The position numbers and the translations under genes are program-made. DNA of 64,000 nt. Source: Pogostemon cablin (taxonomy: Eukaryota > Streptophyta > Magnoliopsida > Lamiales > Lamiaceae). Under the pieces are notes generated by a model. The model was not told where the DNA came from, made no database searches, and saw only the letters and a list, made by a program, of their open reading frames with translations. Of the stretch, positions 22,601 through 31,212 are shown in pieces; positions within the stretch are counted from its first letter, which is position 1, and every line of letters begins with the position of its first letter. The stretch covers positions 20,350,336 to 20,414,335 of the forward strand of contig CM042962.1 in NCBI GenBank assembly GCA_023678885.1, read 5' to 3'.

Positions 22601-23652
22601 ATTTTAAGTTTGACAGAACCAATTCCAACAATCTTACAAGTATGATCATCACCTAGCATTACTGCTCCTTCATGTTGTGTCCTCAATTCAGTAAACCAGT
22701 CCTTTCTTGATGTCATATGAAAAGTACATCCAGAATCCATAACCCATTCTTCTGAAACTGAATTAGAACTCACAGACATTGCTTCAATGAAATCAGAGTC
22801 TGTAGGATCATGATTAGTTGTTACCTGATTTGCATGAGGCCTTTTATTTCCTCTCCTTTCAGCTATTACCTTTGCTACCATTGCTTTCCATTTGTAACAT
22901 TGCTTCTTATAATGTCCTGGTTTATTGCAGTGGAAACAATTCTTGTTTTCTTCTTCAACTGCTGGTGCACTATGATTCTTTTCAGGCTTCCTCTTATCAA
23001 CCTCACTCTTATTATTCTTGTTGTTCTTATTCCACTGGTTTTGTTTCCTCACTGTCAATTCTTCTGCATTTGCTTGCTGTTCTGGATTCTTGTGAAGTAC
23101 CTTTGCCTTGACTGCCAACAACACTTGCTCAAGGGTGATTGATTCAGCATTAGCAAACAATAAAGTATCTCTCAATCCTTCAAATGACTTTGGAAGTGCT
23201 GACATGAGGATGACTGCCTTATCTTCAGTTGACAGAGCCACATCTATGTTTTCTAAATCATCAATAATCTTGTTAAACTCATCTAACTGACCAATTATAG
23301 ACTTATCTTCTGATACCTTGAAGGAGTATAACTTCTGCTTCATGTACAAACGGTTTGCCAAACTTTTAACCATGTACAACTCCTCCAATTTCTTCCAAAC
23401 ACCTCTTGCAGTGGATTCTTTAGAGATCTCCCTTAGAGCCTTATCACCAAGACACAAAATGAGAGCACTTCTGGCCTTGATTTGTTGTTCTTGATCTGCT
23501 GCAACACCAGCTCCTGCAATCTGACCTTCTGGCAATGGCTTAACAGCATCTGACAGACCTTGTTGAACCAAGATAGCTTCCATCTTCATCCTCCACAGAC
23601 TGAAGTCTGCCTTCTCTGTGAATTTTTCAATATCAAACTTTGTGGTAACCAT
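19648..23652 (-). CDS. Copia Gag-Pol polyprotein, intact
   Basis: The 1334-residue polyprotein carries all the functions of a copia element in the usual order. The Gag part (about 1-235) opens with the UBN2-like start MVTTKFDIEKFTEKADFSLW, and a CCHC zinc knuckle follows (Cys239, Cys242, His247, Cys252). The protease has its DSG active site at 306-308. Integrase has the HHCC finger (His435, His440, Cys466, Cys469) and the catalytic triad Asp496, Asp559 and Glu595, with the copia PQQNGVAER motif. Reverse transcriptase has YADD at 1013-1016, and RNase H (about 1180-1334) includes the YADADYAAN and TEAEFVAL motifs. Gag packages the RNA, protease cleaves the chain, reverse transcriptase and RNase H make the DNA copy, and integrase inserts it. 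No stop or frameshift was found, so the element may still be autonomous. The ATG lies 71 bp inside the 5' LTR boundary. Confidence 0.95.
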   Translation of the reverse strand: MVTTKFDIEKFTEKADFSLWRMKMEAILVQQGLSDAVKPLPEGQIAGAGVAADQEQQIKARSALILCLGDKALREISKESTARGVWKKLEELYMVKSLANRLYMKQKLYSFKVSEDKSIIGQLDEFNKIIDDLENIDVALSTEDKAVILMSALPKSFEGLRDTLLFANAESITLEQVLLAVKAKVLHKNPEQQANAEELTVRKQNQWNKNNKNNKSEVDKRKPEKNHSAPAVEEENKNCFHCNKPGHYKKQCYKWKAMVAKVIAERRGNKRPHANQVTTNHDPTDSDFIEAMSVSSNSVSEEWVMDSGCTFHMTSRKDWFTELRTQHEGAVMLGDDHTCKIVGIGSVKLKMFDGKIRMLNNVRYVPSLRRNLISLGMLVSQGYECHLKEDTLAVIKGKSVVVKGFKKSDLYFLDGSVVTGQSNTTKNESSVNVWHGRLGHISERGLQELARQKLLEISTTCKLDQCEACILGKAKRLKFGAAEHNTKARLEYVHSDLWGPSKTSTIGGGKYFISFIDDYSRKVWIKILKTKDEALSVFKVWLTEVELQTGNKVKCLRTDNGLEFVSHEFNKFCQEKGIKRHKTVPGTPQQNGVAERMNQTLLARARCMMSSGGFSKGFWGELVSTAAYLINLSPCTALKFKPPEEVWSERVPDYSQLRIIGCLVYSHQKQDKLDPRAVKCVLVGYPKEVKGYRLWCYENNKFIVSRDVTFNEGRMPLLERGSDKLVTTDKCEFEVEHDDKIVVQHDQDQREDNVHEEIAAEESPESSSSNDRRTLSSYQLVRDRLRRQIKTPIRYIEADTVSYALYVASDVDVYEPRTYSEAVSSKESMHWLDAMEEELQSLKRNNTWMIVDRPANQKLVGCKWIYKKKPVTSKEGGIRYKARLVARGFSQQEGVDYNEIFSPVVKHCSIRILLSLVTQLDLELHQMDVTTAFLHGNLDEKIYMKIPEGVNLQGADSKACLLLKSLYGLKQSPRQWYLRFDEYITSNGFDRSMYDSCVYIRCDQGRYTYLLLYADDILIACKDMIGINSVKDTLRKEFDMKDLGEARMILGMQIERNRSAGVLRLFQESYLDKVLKRYNMNLCKSSSVPVKQGVSLSSLQGPQTDKERFEMGKIPYASAVGSLMYAMVCCRPDLAYVMSVISRFMSDPGLIHWDAVKWALRYVRGTISVGLKFQKQDAWDNVVVGYADADYAANLDTRKSMTGYVFKLFGTAISWKATHQHIVALSTTEAEFVALTEAIKEGVWLIGILREFGVQQNNIEVYCDNQSAVHLSKHQGYHERTKHIDVRLYFIRDMIEEKIVAVQKVKTTENPADMFTKALPIQKFELCKSLIGIH

Positions 23653-23703
23653 TTGATCTTCTTCTTCTCTACTGAGTCTTCTTCTTCTTCTTCTGGTTTG
23701 GCT

Positions 23704-23722
23704 TTCCCACAGACGGCGCCAA
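23704..23722 (-). promoter_or_regulatory. Primer-binding site of the young copia element
   Basis: Adjacent to the 5' LTR the minus strand reads TTGGCGCCGTCTGTGGGAA. The first bases (TGGCGCCGT) complement the 3' end expected of plant tRNA-Asp; the match weakens after that. This is unusual for copia, where initiator Met tRNA is the common primer. Confidence 0.6.
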
Positions 23723-23723
23723 T

Positions 23724-24548
23724 TGTTATGAAACCAACACTATTTAACAGCAATACAACACAATCTTGACAGCAATGCTTAGACTTCAAGCTTGCTCTAT
23801 TAACCTTGATGTTGAGTATTGATTATGAAACCAAATAGAATTGAAAAACTTGAAGAAAGAAGACAAGAATTATAGTGGTTCGATCATGTTGATCTACATC
23901 CACTCTTAAGGAGAGTAATCACTAACTTGATGAAACAATGATTACAATGTGATGAATATGATGAATCTTAGAACACTTAAGAAAACCCTAACTTGATTAG
24001 CTAATTTGTATGATGATGATGATCGGCTTCCTCTTATTTGCTGTGTATGATCATGTGTATATATACACTCCACTGATCTGAGTTCACCATCAACATCATA
24101 ACTGTCATGTGGTTGGTTTCAGTTGCAACTGCTTTGTAACTACTTCATCTCCTCAATCCAACCAACTAATATACTTATTGATTTTGCTCAACTCTAAGCT
24201 TGATCATATGTGTTGAATCTCTTTTTATTTAGGAATGATACTTCCCTCTTGATCTAGCTAAACACTCCAATCAATGATCTAGCTGTCAAACGATGACAGT
24301 TTATCAGTTGCATCCATCCCACACCTCAACTGTCAAGCCAACCAACTATGATCAGTTGGTTACAACCAACCTTTTCCAACTGATCATCACTTCTTGATCT
24401 TTGATGACAGAACTGTCATGCTTCCGTTTCCACCTATCTGTGCAGCTTGATCCATCTTGCTGCTTCATCAATCACCACATTCTATATCTTTATTTGTTAT
24501 ATATATTACACACACACATATGCTCATGCAAGCATGGTCTACATAACA
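23724..24548 (-). repeat. 5' LTR of the young copia element
   Basis: It is the partner of the LTR at 18,731-19,555. A TATA-box candidate (GTGTATATATACAC, 24,055-24,067) lies in mid LTR and could direct transcription on the minus strand through the polyprotein. Confidence 0.95.
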
Positions 24549-24553
24549 TTTTG

Positions 24554-24964
24554 CATTTTGAAAATTTTTAAAATTCAAATGAGAGTAGACGCATGCAGGC
24601 CGAGTCTATTCATTAATTATTGCTGCCGAGACTGTTCAGCAATTACTGCCGCAGGAAAAGTGAATTAAAAAGAAAACATGAAACGGCGTGTCAGACAGGC
24701 TGTTTTCCCTAATTTTGGGCTGTTAATTACACGGCATATTCAATATTTTAATAATTTTTAATTAAAAAAACTCACTTTCTAAAATTAGACATTGATTTAG
24801 GCGGCCGACGACGCGCGATCAAGCCCTTCACCACTCACGCACCATCACGTACGCAATGCTTGGGTGCGAATCTCATCGCCAAACCACACCTCACGGAGAA
24901 ACTCCGCAAGGAAGGCTAGACAAAGAATAGGAAAAACACCTTCTTTCCTTCGCATACCTTTCTG

Positions 24965-24968
<4 letters not shown>
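24554..24968. other. Flank of the copia insertion, unassigned
   Basis: This is the DNA that was joined to position 18,725 before the insertion. It contains a GC-richer patch at 24,790-24,930 that might be part of an exon or promoter of the neighbouring minus-strand ORF, but no reading frame could be confirmed. Confidence 0.35.

Positions 24969-25004
<36 letters not shown>
24969..25004. repeat. (TA)n microsatellite
   Basis: An uninterrupted run of about 18 TA dinucleotides. Confidence 0.9.
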
Positions 25005-25009
<5 letters not shown>

Positions 25010-25019
25010 AATTAGTTGT

Positions 25020-25370
25020 CGTTTTTTATTTATTATATTAATATTTAATGAAATAGTTCATTTAAATAATTTCGTTTTTGCTTTTTCGAATATTATTTTT
25101 TATTAAAAATGTTATCACTTTTTATTCGTACTATAAAATATACTTTATTCAATAAATAATTTAATTGGATGTTTGCCACTTTTTTTTATCATATATCAAT
25201 TTTTGTTAAAAATATTATCACCATTTATTGTTCCAATAAAATTTTCATTAAATAATATAATTGGATGTATATCATTATTTTTCTTAATTAAATATAATTT
25301 TTATTAAAAATGTTATCACTTTTTATCTGTTTATAAATTTTTCATTAAATAATATAAATGTATAATCAAA
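25020..25370 (-). repeat. Dispersed AT-rich repeat, copy C (array part)
   Basis: Three units of about 110 bp share ATTAAAAATGTTATCACTTT and TTCATTAAATAATATAATTGG. This is the reverse complement of the array in copy A (11,500-11,960). The GAGACGG and CCGGTCACCC parts of the family are absent here. Confidence 0.55.
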
Positions 25371-25372
25371 TA

Positions 25373-25570
25373 CTCCCTCCGTCCGCCAGAAAGATATATA
25401 TTTTGCTATTTTGGGCGTCTGCACCAAAGGGATCATTTTCCTTTTTAAACACATGTGACTCACACACATCACTAATACATTTAATGTATGGATCACACAC
25501 GCCTCACTAATACAACTACCTACTATACATTAAATAAAAATAATTCTATTTGGATCTAATTGATCCGGCT
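25373..25570. mobile_element. Stowaway-like MITE, left end only
   Basis: TA|CTCCCTCCGTCCGCC at 25,371-25,387 is a good Stowaway terminus with its TA. No matching right end (GGACGGAGGGAG|TA) occurs within the next 700 bp, so the copy is truncated and its right limit is arbitrary. Confidence 0.5.
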
Positions 25571-25763
25571 CAATAGGGTCATTCTACTCTATTCTCTATC
25601 ATTTATTTTATGCTTACACAATTTACCCTTTTTCTTTTAGTTAATGTTAGATTAAAAAATATTAACCTCTCTCTCCACCTTAATGATGCTCATTAAATAT
25701 TTTCTATAACCATCACCCTTAAAATAATTAACTTTAGACAAAAGCTCATGCCCACTGTGCGGG

Positions 25764-25792
25764 ACATGGGGACATGGTCTGTGTCCCCATGT
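25764..25792. repeat. Short hairpin, 11-bp arms
   Basis: ACATGGGGACA and TGTCCCCATGT are separated by 7 bases. The GC-rich stem stands out in AT-rich DNA. No transcript context is visible. Confidence 0.6.
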
Positions 25793-25888
25793 GAACACAA
25801 CACTTCCCCTTCCTATTTTATTTAAATTTATGTATTGTTAGGGAGTTTAAATTATAAAGGGACACAAAAATTGCAAAGCAACACAAAT

Positions 25889-25966
25889 CTAAATCTGTAT
25901 GCCTGAGTGCACAAGAGAGTCATTCATCTAAATCCGTATGTCCGGATGCACAAGAGAGTCATTCTT
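25889..25966. repeat. 39-bp tandem duplication
   Basis: Two successive copies begin CTAAATCTGTATG and CTAAATCCGTATG and share GCACAAGAGAGTCATTC. Several base differences show it is not recent. Confidence 0.8.
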
Positions 25967-26239
25967 AACTTTAATAGCCAAGTTTAGTTCATCCGAAACT
26001 TTTTTTACGGAGTATATGTTATGAATGAAATTTAGTAATTAATTTCTAACATTTTTTTAATTAAAAACTTATAATATTATTTATTACTCTAGTTTATTTT
26101 TAATTAATAATTAATAATTTTAATTATTAAGTAGTACCAATTTCATTATAATTTACTAAGAAAAAAATATGATTGTTATGTTTTATATATTTTTTTTATA
26201 TGTAAAAAGAAATAATGAAATGCTACACATATTTAAGAA

Positions 26240-26521
26240 GAGACACTTTTGTGAGACGGGTTATTTATGAGACGGGTGTATGACGGGTCGACTCATCACT
26301 AAAGTATGCTTATTGTATAGATAAAGTATACTTGAATGTGGTTAGTATGTTAATAATAAATCATATTATAACATGCTAAAATCATATCTTAATGCATAAT
26401 CAAGCCTATTTTAGATAATATATTTTAACAATCATTAAACATACTTTATCTATATAATACGCATACTTTAATTATAGGTCGAACTGTCTCATAAATAACC
26501 CGTCTCACAAGAGATTTTGTC
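26240..26521. mobile_element. Mutator-type foldback MITE, GTGAGACGGG family
   Basis: The 282-bp element has long imperfect inverted repeats: the left end contains TTGTGAGACGGGTTATTTA and the right end is its reverse complement, with the similarity running on to GATAAAGTAT on both sides. A perfect 9-bp target duplication ATTTAAGAA flanks it (26,231-26,239 and 26,522-26,530), as expected for Mutator-like transposition. It is non-coding. Confidence 0.8.
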
Positions 26522-26558
26522 ATTTAAGAATTATCACAATATCAAGTAATAAAATATT

Positions 26559-26832
26559 GGAATTTTATCAATGCAGGGCCTGAAAAATGGGTAATCTATC
26601 AATTCGGGGCTTGAATTATGTATACTATCGATTAGGGGCCTGAATTATGTAAAACTATCCATTCAGAGCCTGAACTTAGACCCTAAATTGATAAAATAGA
26701 TGATAATATTTGATAAATTCAGGTCTTGGATTGATAGTTTTACATATTTCAAGCCTTGGATTGATAGAAAAAATAATTCAGGGCCCTAATTGATAGTTTA
26801 CCCAAAATTCGGGCTTGAATTGATAAAAGCCC
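26559..26832. mobile_element. Mutator-type foldback MITE, TTTTATCAAT family
   Basis: This 274-bp element is almost one long inverted repeat. Left GGAATTTTATCAATGCAGGG pairs with right TTGATAAAAGCCC, and inner words such as ACTATCAATT and AATTATGTAAAACTATC recur in inverted form. The perfect 9-bp target duplication TAAAATATT lies at 26,550-26,558 and 26,833-26,841. It is non-coding and has no visible sequence relation to the MITE that ends 37 bp before it. Confidence 0.85.
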
Positions 26833-26841
26833 TAAAATATT

Positions 26842-27395
26842 TTAGGAAAATTTTGATCTATCTCATGAAATGAGTTGCGTGTGGTGGATAAACACTAATA
26901 ACACTTTTAATAAAAAAAAAAAATTACTATGTATAGTCGTACAAGCTCAAAAGTGTGTCCAGAAAATATTTTAAAAAGTTACATAAAATTTAAAAAAAAA
27001 TTATATATCTGTAAAATATTTGGACCATTTTATTATGAACAAATTTTGAGTAACACAATCTCAAATAAAATTTACTTTTTCTTGATTAATAATCCATTTT
27101 CATGCATTTGGTTTAATTGCACAATTAACATCTATCATGATTTATTATTTTTTTACAGAACCAAATTTACTATGTACAGTATAAGTTTTATTATCAAATA
27201 GATAAATTATTTCTTGCACCTGTATACGTACACTTATATTTTATCTTTAATATTAAATAACTTATTATTTTTTGAATTAAAAAATATTACTTCTAATAAT
27301 TTTTTGTTATATTATAATGTTTTCATATTAGTGTTAATATGATAAATATTTTTCATTAAAAAAATTCATTACTCTTATAAATAGTTTCCCATTTG
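26842..27395. other. AT-rich intergenic DNA
   Basis: No feature is supported. The plus-strand open frame here is composed of codons typical of random AT-rich DNA. Confidence 0.4.
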
Positions 27396-27399
27396 AAAA

Positions 27400-27965
27400 A
27401 ATCAAGATTCGAATATACCGGACACATGTTCATACAAAATATAAATGACAAAGCCACTTGGAAGCATAAGTTAAACAGTGAGCCCTCTTTATAAACTATT
27501 TGAGTCACATCCTGCAATTTACCTTCTCAACCAATCTATAGGGAAGGGGCGATGGGGCCCCAACACTACAAAAATAGTATTTTTTGCAATGAAATTTACC
27601 AACGGAATTCAATCTGTCGTTAATTAGCAATGGATTAGCAGCCAAAATGACATTTTAAAATTAGCAACGGAATACCAACGGATTTATTCTTTATTTTAGG
27701 AACGAAATTCAATCCGTTGGTATTACCAACGGATTAGCAAGGGAATCATTATATAAATTACCAACGGATTACCAACGGAATTGATTTTTTATTGTTAAAA
27801 ATTTACTAACCACCACTTTACTAACGGAATTTTATACCAACGGATTCCGTTGCTAATCCGTTGGTAAACTAATTTAACAATGGAATTAAGGCTTTTAGCA
27901 ACCAAATATTATGTTGTCAAAAAATAATTTTTTTGTAGTGTAATGGTGGGGTACACCATTTTTAT
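27400..27965 (+). mobile_element. tRNA-derived SINE, copy 2, interrupted by a CACTA MITE
   Basis: The words GAGCCCTCTTTATAAACT, CACATCCTGCAATTTACC and CCAATCTATAGGGAAGGGGCG follow copy 1 (1,600-1,690) closely. The B-box region is decayed (AGATTCGAATA near 27,410). After the MITE, TGGTGGGGTACACCATT at about 27,944-27,960 corresponds to the continuing body of copy 1 (TGACTACACCATT). Confidence 0.65.
27564..27940. mobile_element. CACTA-type non-autonomous element
   Basis: The 377-bp element has CACTACAAAAA at the left and TTTTTTTGTAGTG at the right, the diagnostic CACTA ends. The inside carries many direct and inverted copies of CCAACGGA, the subterminal repeats of the class. The flanking trinucleotides CAA and TAA fit a 3-bp target duplication with one mutation; the SINE sequence around them supports TAA as the original target. 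No transposase is encoded. Confidence 0.85.
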
Positions 27966-28608
27966 AAATAACAAAGACTTGTGTACAACCTCCAATTGGT
28001 ACAACCCCCGGTACAACCTCCTTCCTTCACCTTCAGTGTGTGTTTTCCTCTTTCTATTTTTATTATTATTTTTTATAAACTGTTGTTGTTACTGTTTTTT
28101 TAATTATTTATTTAATTTTAGACATATAATTGCAATTTTACCCTTGTGGTTTAGGGTATAATTTATCCCTACAGTATAAGGGTATAATTGTAATTTTTTC
28201 CTTGTGATTTAGGGTATAATTTAACCCTGGGGTTTAGGGTATGATTGTAATTTTACCCTTGTGGTTAAAGGTATAATTTATCCCTAGGGTTAAGGGTTTA
28301 GGGCATAACTGTAATTTTACCCTTGTGGTTTAGTGTATAATTTATCCCTAGGATTTAAGGTTTAGGGTATAATTATAATTTTACCTTTGTGGTTTAGGGT
28401 ATAATTTATCCCTAGGGTTTAGGGTATAATTGTAATTTTACCATTTTGGTTTAAGGTATAATTTATCCCTAGGGTTTAGGGTTTAGCATATAATAGTCAT
28501 TTAAATAAAATAAATTTAAAAATAAAATAAAAAATAACATTAATGAAGGAGCAGAAATTAATTAAGAAGGGTGGGGACCAAGGTTGTACCAATTCAATTG
28601 GTACAACT
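27966..28608. repeat. Inverted-repeat-bounded segment with a telomere-like minisatellite
   Basis: The left side (GTACAACCTCCAATTGGTAC, about 27,973-28,020) matches in inverted form the right side (GTTGTACCAATTCAATTGGTAC, 28,583-28,604), which continues beyond the old copia insertion at 46,653 (CGGTTGTACTCTAG). The segment is therefore probably a small DNA element, split later by the copia insertion. Its core is the minisatellite listed separately. Confidence 0.5.
28120..28505. repeat. Minisatellite of 57-64 bp units with TTTAGGG words
   Basis: Six units follow the pattern GGTATAATTGTAATTTTACC, CTTGTGGTTTAGGGTATAAT, TTATCCCTAGGGTTTAG. Each contains one or more GGTTTAGGG, the plant telomere repeat word, in one orientation. 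Units differ by point changes and by one extra GGGTTTA in the longer ones. Confidence 0.85.
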
Positions 28609-28911
28609 TGTTGGATTGTATACTAAAAGTCTAGTTTTTTGTATGAACAATGTTTAAACAATTAATTTGAAATGAGAATCATATGATCAAATGATTGTGT
28701 CTTATAATTTATTTATATACACGATGCAATAGTCCACTTACTTTATACTGTAGATAATATGTTGTGCGACAACACGCGAAAAATCATATTATCGGTTTCC
28801 TTATAAAGTATAAGCAGATGCTCACAACTGAGATAGACGGGGACTCTCTATCGGGATAGTTGTAGTGTGATTTGGTGTTAGTTTGTCTTGACTAAAGAAT
28901 CACATTAGTGC
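28609..28911 (+). repeat. 5' LTR of the old copia element, first part
   Basis: It starts TGTTGGATTGTATACTAAAA and matches 45,254-45,556 with scattered differences (for example AGTCTAG against AGCCTAG). The last five bases, AGTGC, are the target site of the inserted Tekay element. Confidence 0.9.
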
Positions 28912-31212
28912 TGTCACGCCCCGACCCCAGACAGAGCGCGACAACCGCCACGTTAACCATAAATTTCATAGAATGGGTGCACTCCACTCCACAAAGTTTA
29001 TAGAAAACGTAAGGCTTGCTATCAAGTACCTGTAGACTGAACAACTGATAACAACGGGTACAACACGAGGACATTATCTCATAAAGTATCAACAAGGATT
29101 TACAAAGGTACAAAATTCAACGGTGTAACTTAGTTTAAAGAAAATATACATGAACGATATAACATCGCGAAGGTACAAAAAGAACATCAAGGGGGTCACC
29201 AAATATAAACTATACAATCTCGCCAATGAATCCGTCAATTTACATAAAAGAGAAAGTACCCAAAACACGGATTGGATGATGAGCAAACGATAGGCAAACC
29301 TCCAACCAAAATGATATCAACAGCCTGAAAAGGAAAGAATGATGGGGGGTGAGCAAAACCACTAGCCCAGTGAGGTGATAAGCCGGTCACCCCGACCCTT
29401 ATACGAAGCATGTACTCCAACTCGCGGTTCATAACATAAAATCCCACAATTCGTCCCACAATAATTATTCTCACTCAGTGTACATATTAATGAAAATAAA
29501 AACCTTAGTGCACATTTATGAATAACACAATTAGTTCAAACAACATGTTATCACATAAAAGACGCATGGGTAGTCAATATCCTCCTCGAACTGAGCTCTC
29601 CGTCGAGAGACAGTCCAAGCCCGTCACCGTTACTCTAGATAAAATGCACATTAATATTCTTTCTCAATATGCCAAGTGCTAAAGTTCACAATTCAATATC
29701 GACTGAATACTTGAAATGATCAAACATATAAACATATATGACATGCATGTCCCACACCGGTGACGTTGACTGAGCCTATAATAGACTGATCCATCTAACG
29801 ATCACCCTCCAGAGTATCAGTATTTGGCAAATGGACAGGTGCCCCGTTAGATCTAACTCACCCAGGTTTGCCAATCACGGGCAACTTGGTTGTCACTCTA
29901 ACTCACCCGAACCGCGACAATTCGGGCTACTTAATCAATGTCGCTCCAACTCACCCGAACCGTGACCAATTCGGGCTACTTAACCTTGGTACCAGACATA
30001 CATATGCATGTGCATCATAAGATGAATAACGACTCAAGTTAGAGTCTTAATTGGCACACAAGAATAACCAGAAATCAATAAAACTCATACAATGGCTAAC
30101 ATGACTCTAACCAGAGCAATCGAGCCAATCAGGCTCTTTACCACATAACATAATACCAAATAATTTTCTTATCAATTAACTAAAACTAAAATAAATGCAC
30201 ATTTATCGAGGGTCCACACTTCCCACAAGAGAAGGCGTTCCCGAATTATCAACTCACAAGGAAGTGATTAACTCTCTCCGAAATCTGAAGTCGGTCCCTT
30301 GCCCTTCGTCGATGGTTCTTTACCTAGAAAGGAGATGAGCAATTAAAGACAAATTAAATATAACTAACTATTAGCGTTAACATCCCTTTCATTGCTAAAA
30401 ACAAATCCTAATCGAGTTCGAACGAGTCGATATTAAATAAAAATGGCATTTAACTCTTTAACATCAGTTCCCAATCCCATATAACCGTTTCAATACATTA
30501 ACTAAACGAAACAATAAAAAAATTAAGTTTGAATTCGACATAAAAATTTTGAAATTTTCCAGCTAGCGGCAGTTTACGAGAAAAATCATAACTAATTGTA
30601 GAATAATCGGATTGAGGCGTTTCAAGTGGCTACGGAAAGCTAACGAGTTCAGCTACGTACAGAAATTAAGTTTGCAAACTTTCGAGGGTAATAGCTATGT
30701 CAAAATCAGTTCGAACAGTCTGCAAATTACCCACATACCAAAAAGAAAAACCCCACAAAATTACAAAATCATGGAAGAAGGAAGCTTAATTCACACACCA
30801 CTTACCTCAAAACAACTTAGAAACCACCTAGGATGAGGGTTGTAAGGGAGAATTTGATCAACAAGGGTTTCTCCTCTTCACTCTCTTCTTTCCCCTCTTT
30901 AGCTTTTCTTCTCCCGTTCTTCTCTCTCTTTTTTTTTTAACTTTAGTCTTACTAATTATATATCAGGCCATTTAAGTGGGCTGAAACTTTGGGCCACAAA
31001 ATAAATAAATAAATAAGTTTGGGCTTTCTAAAAAAATTCTAGTTGGGCTAAGATAGGGATGGCCTTTTGGGCCATAAAATAAATAAATAGGTTTTGGGCT
31101 TTCTAAAATAAATCTAGTTGGGCTAAGTTAGGGCTGGCCTTTTGGGCCATATAAATAAATAAATAGGTTTTGGGCTTTCTAAAAAAAAATCTAGTTGAAC
31201 TAAGATATTATA
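28912..31212 (-). repeat. 3' LTR of the Tekay element
   Basis: It is a 2301-bp direct repeat of 36,373-38,673; single differences include GACGCATGGG against GACGCGTGGG. At its 5' side (element sense, 30,985-31,212) three consecutive units of 70-80 bp share GGTTTTGGGCTTTCTAAA and CTAGTTGGGCTAAG. Confidence 0.95.

Larger units (their letters stand above)
18731..24548 (-). mobile_element. Young, apparently intact Ty1/copia retrotransposon
   Basis: The 5818-bp element has two 825-bp LTRs with ends TGTTATG and CATAACA, a 5-bp target duplication TTTTG on both sides (18,726-18,730 and 24,549-24,553), a primer-binding site next to the 5' LTR, a purine-rich tract next to the 3' LTR, and one uninterrupted 1334-codon polyprotein. 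I see only about three differences between the LTRs, so the insertion is recent. It lies just upstream of the unrecognised minus-strand ORF. Confidence 0.95.

Noticed and set aside
22810..23142. Plus-strand open frames inside the young copia element
   Set aside because: They are antisense to the gag/protease part of the intact polyprotein and show no domain.
24830..24925. Reading with LIAKPHLTEKLRKEG in the GC-richer flank of the copia
   Set aside because: Short, with no start, splice site or homologue that I can support.
28120..28505. CRISPR-like array
   Set aside because: Units are directly adjacent with no unique spacers; it is a minisatellite in plant DNA.
28892..29474. Short minus-strand frames in the Tekay LTR, repeated at 36,044-36,935
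   Set aside because: They occur identically in both LTRs and are regulatory LTR sequence, not genes.
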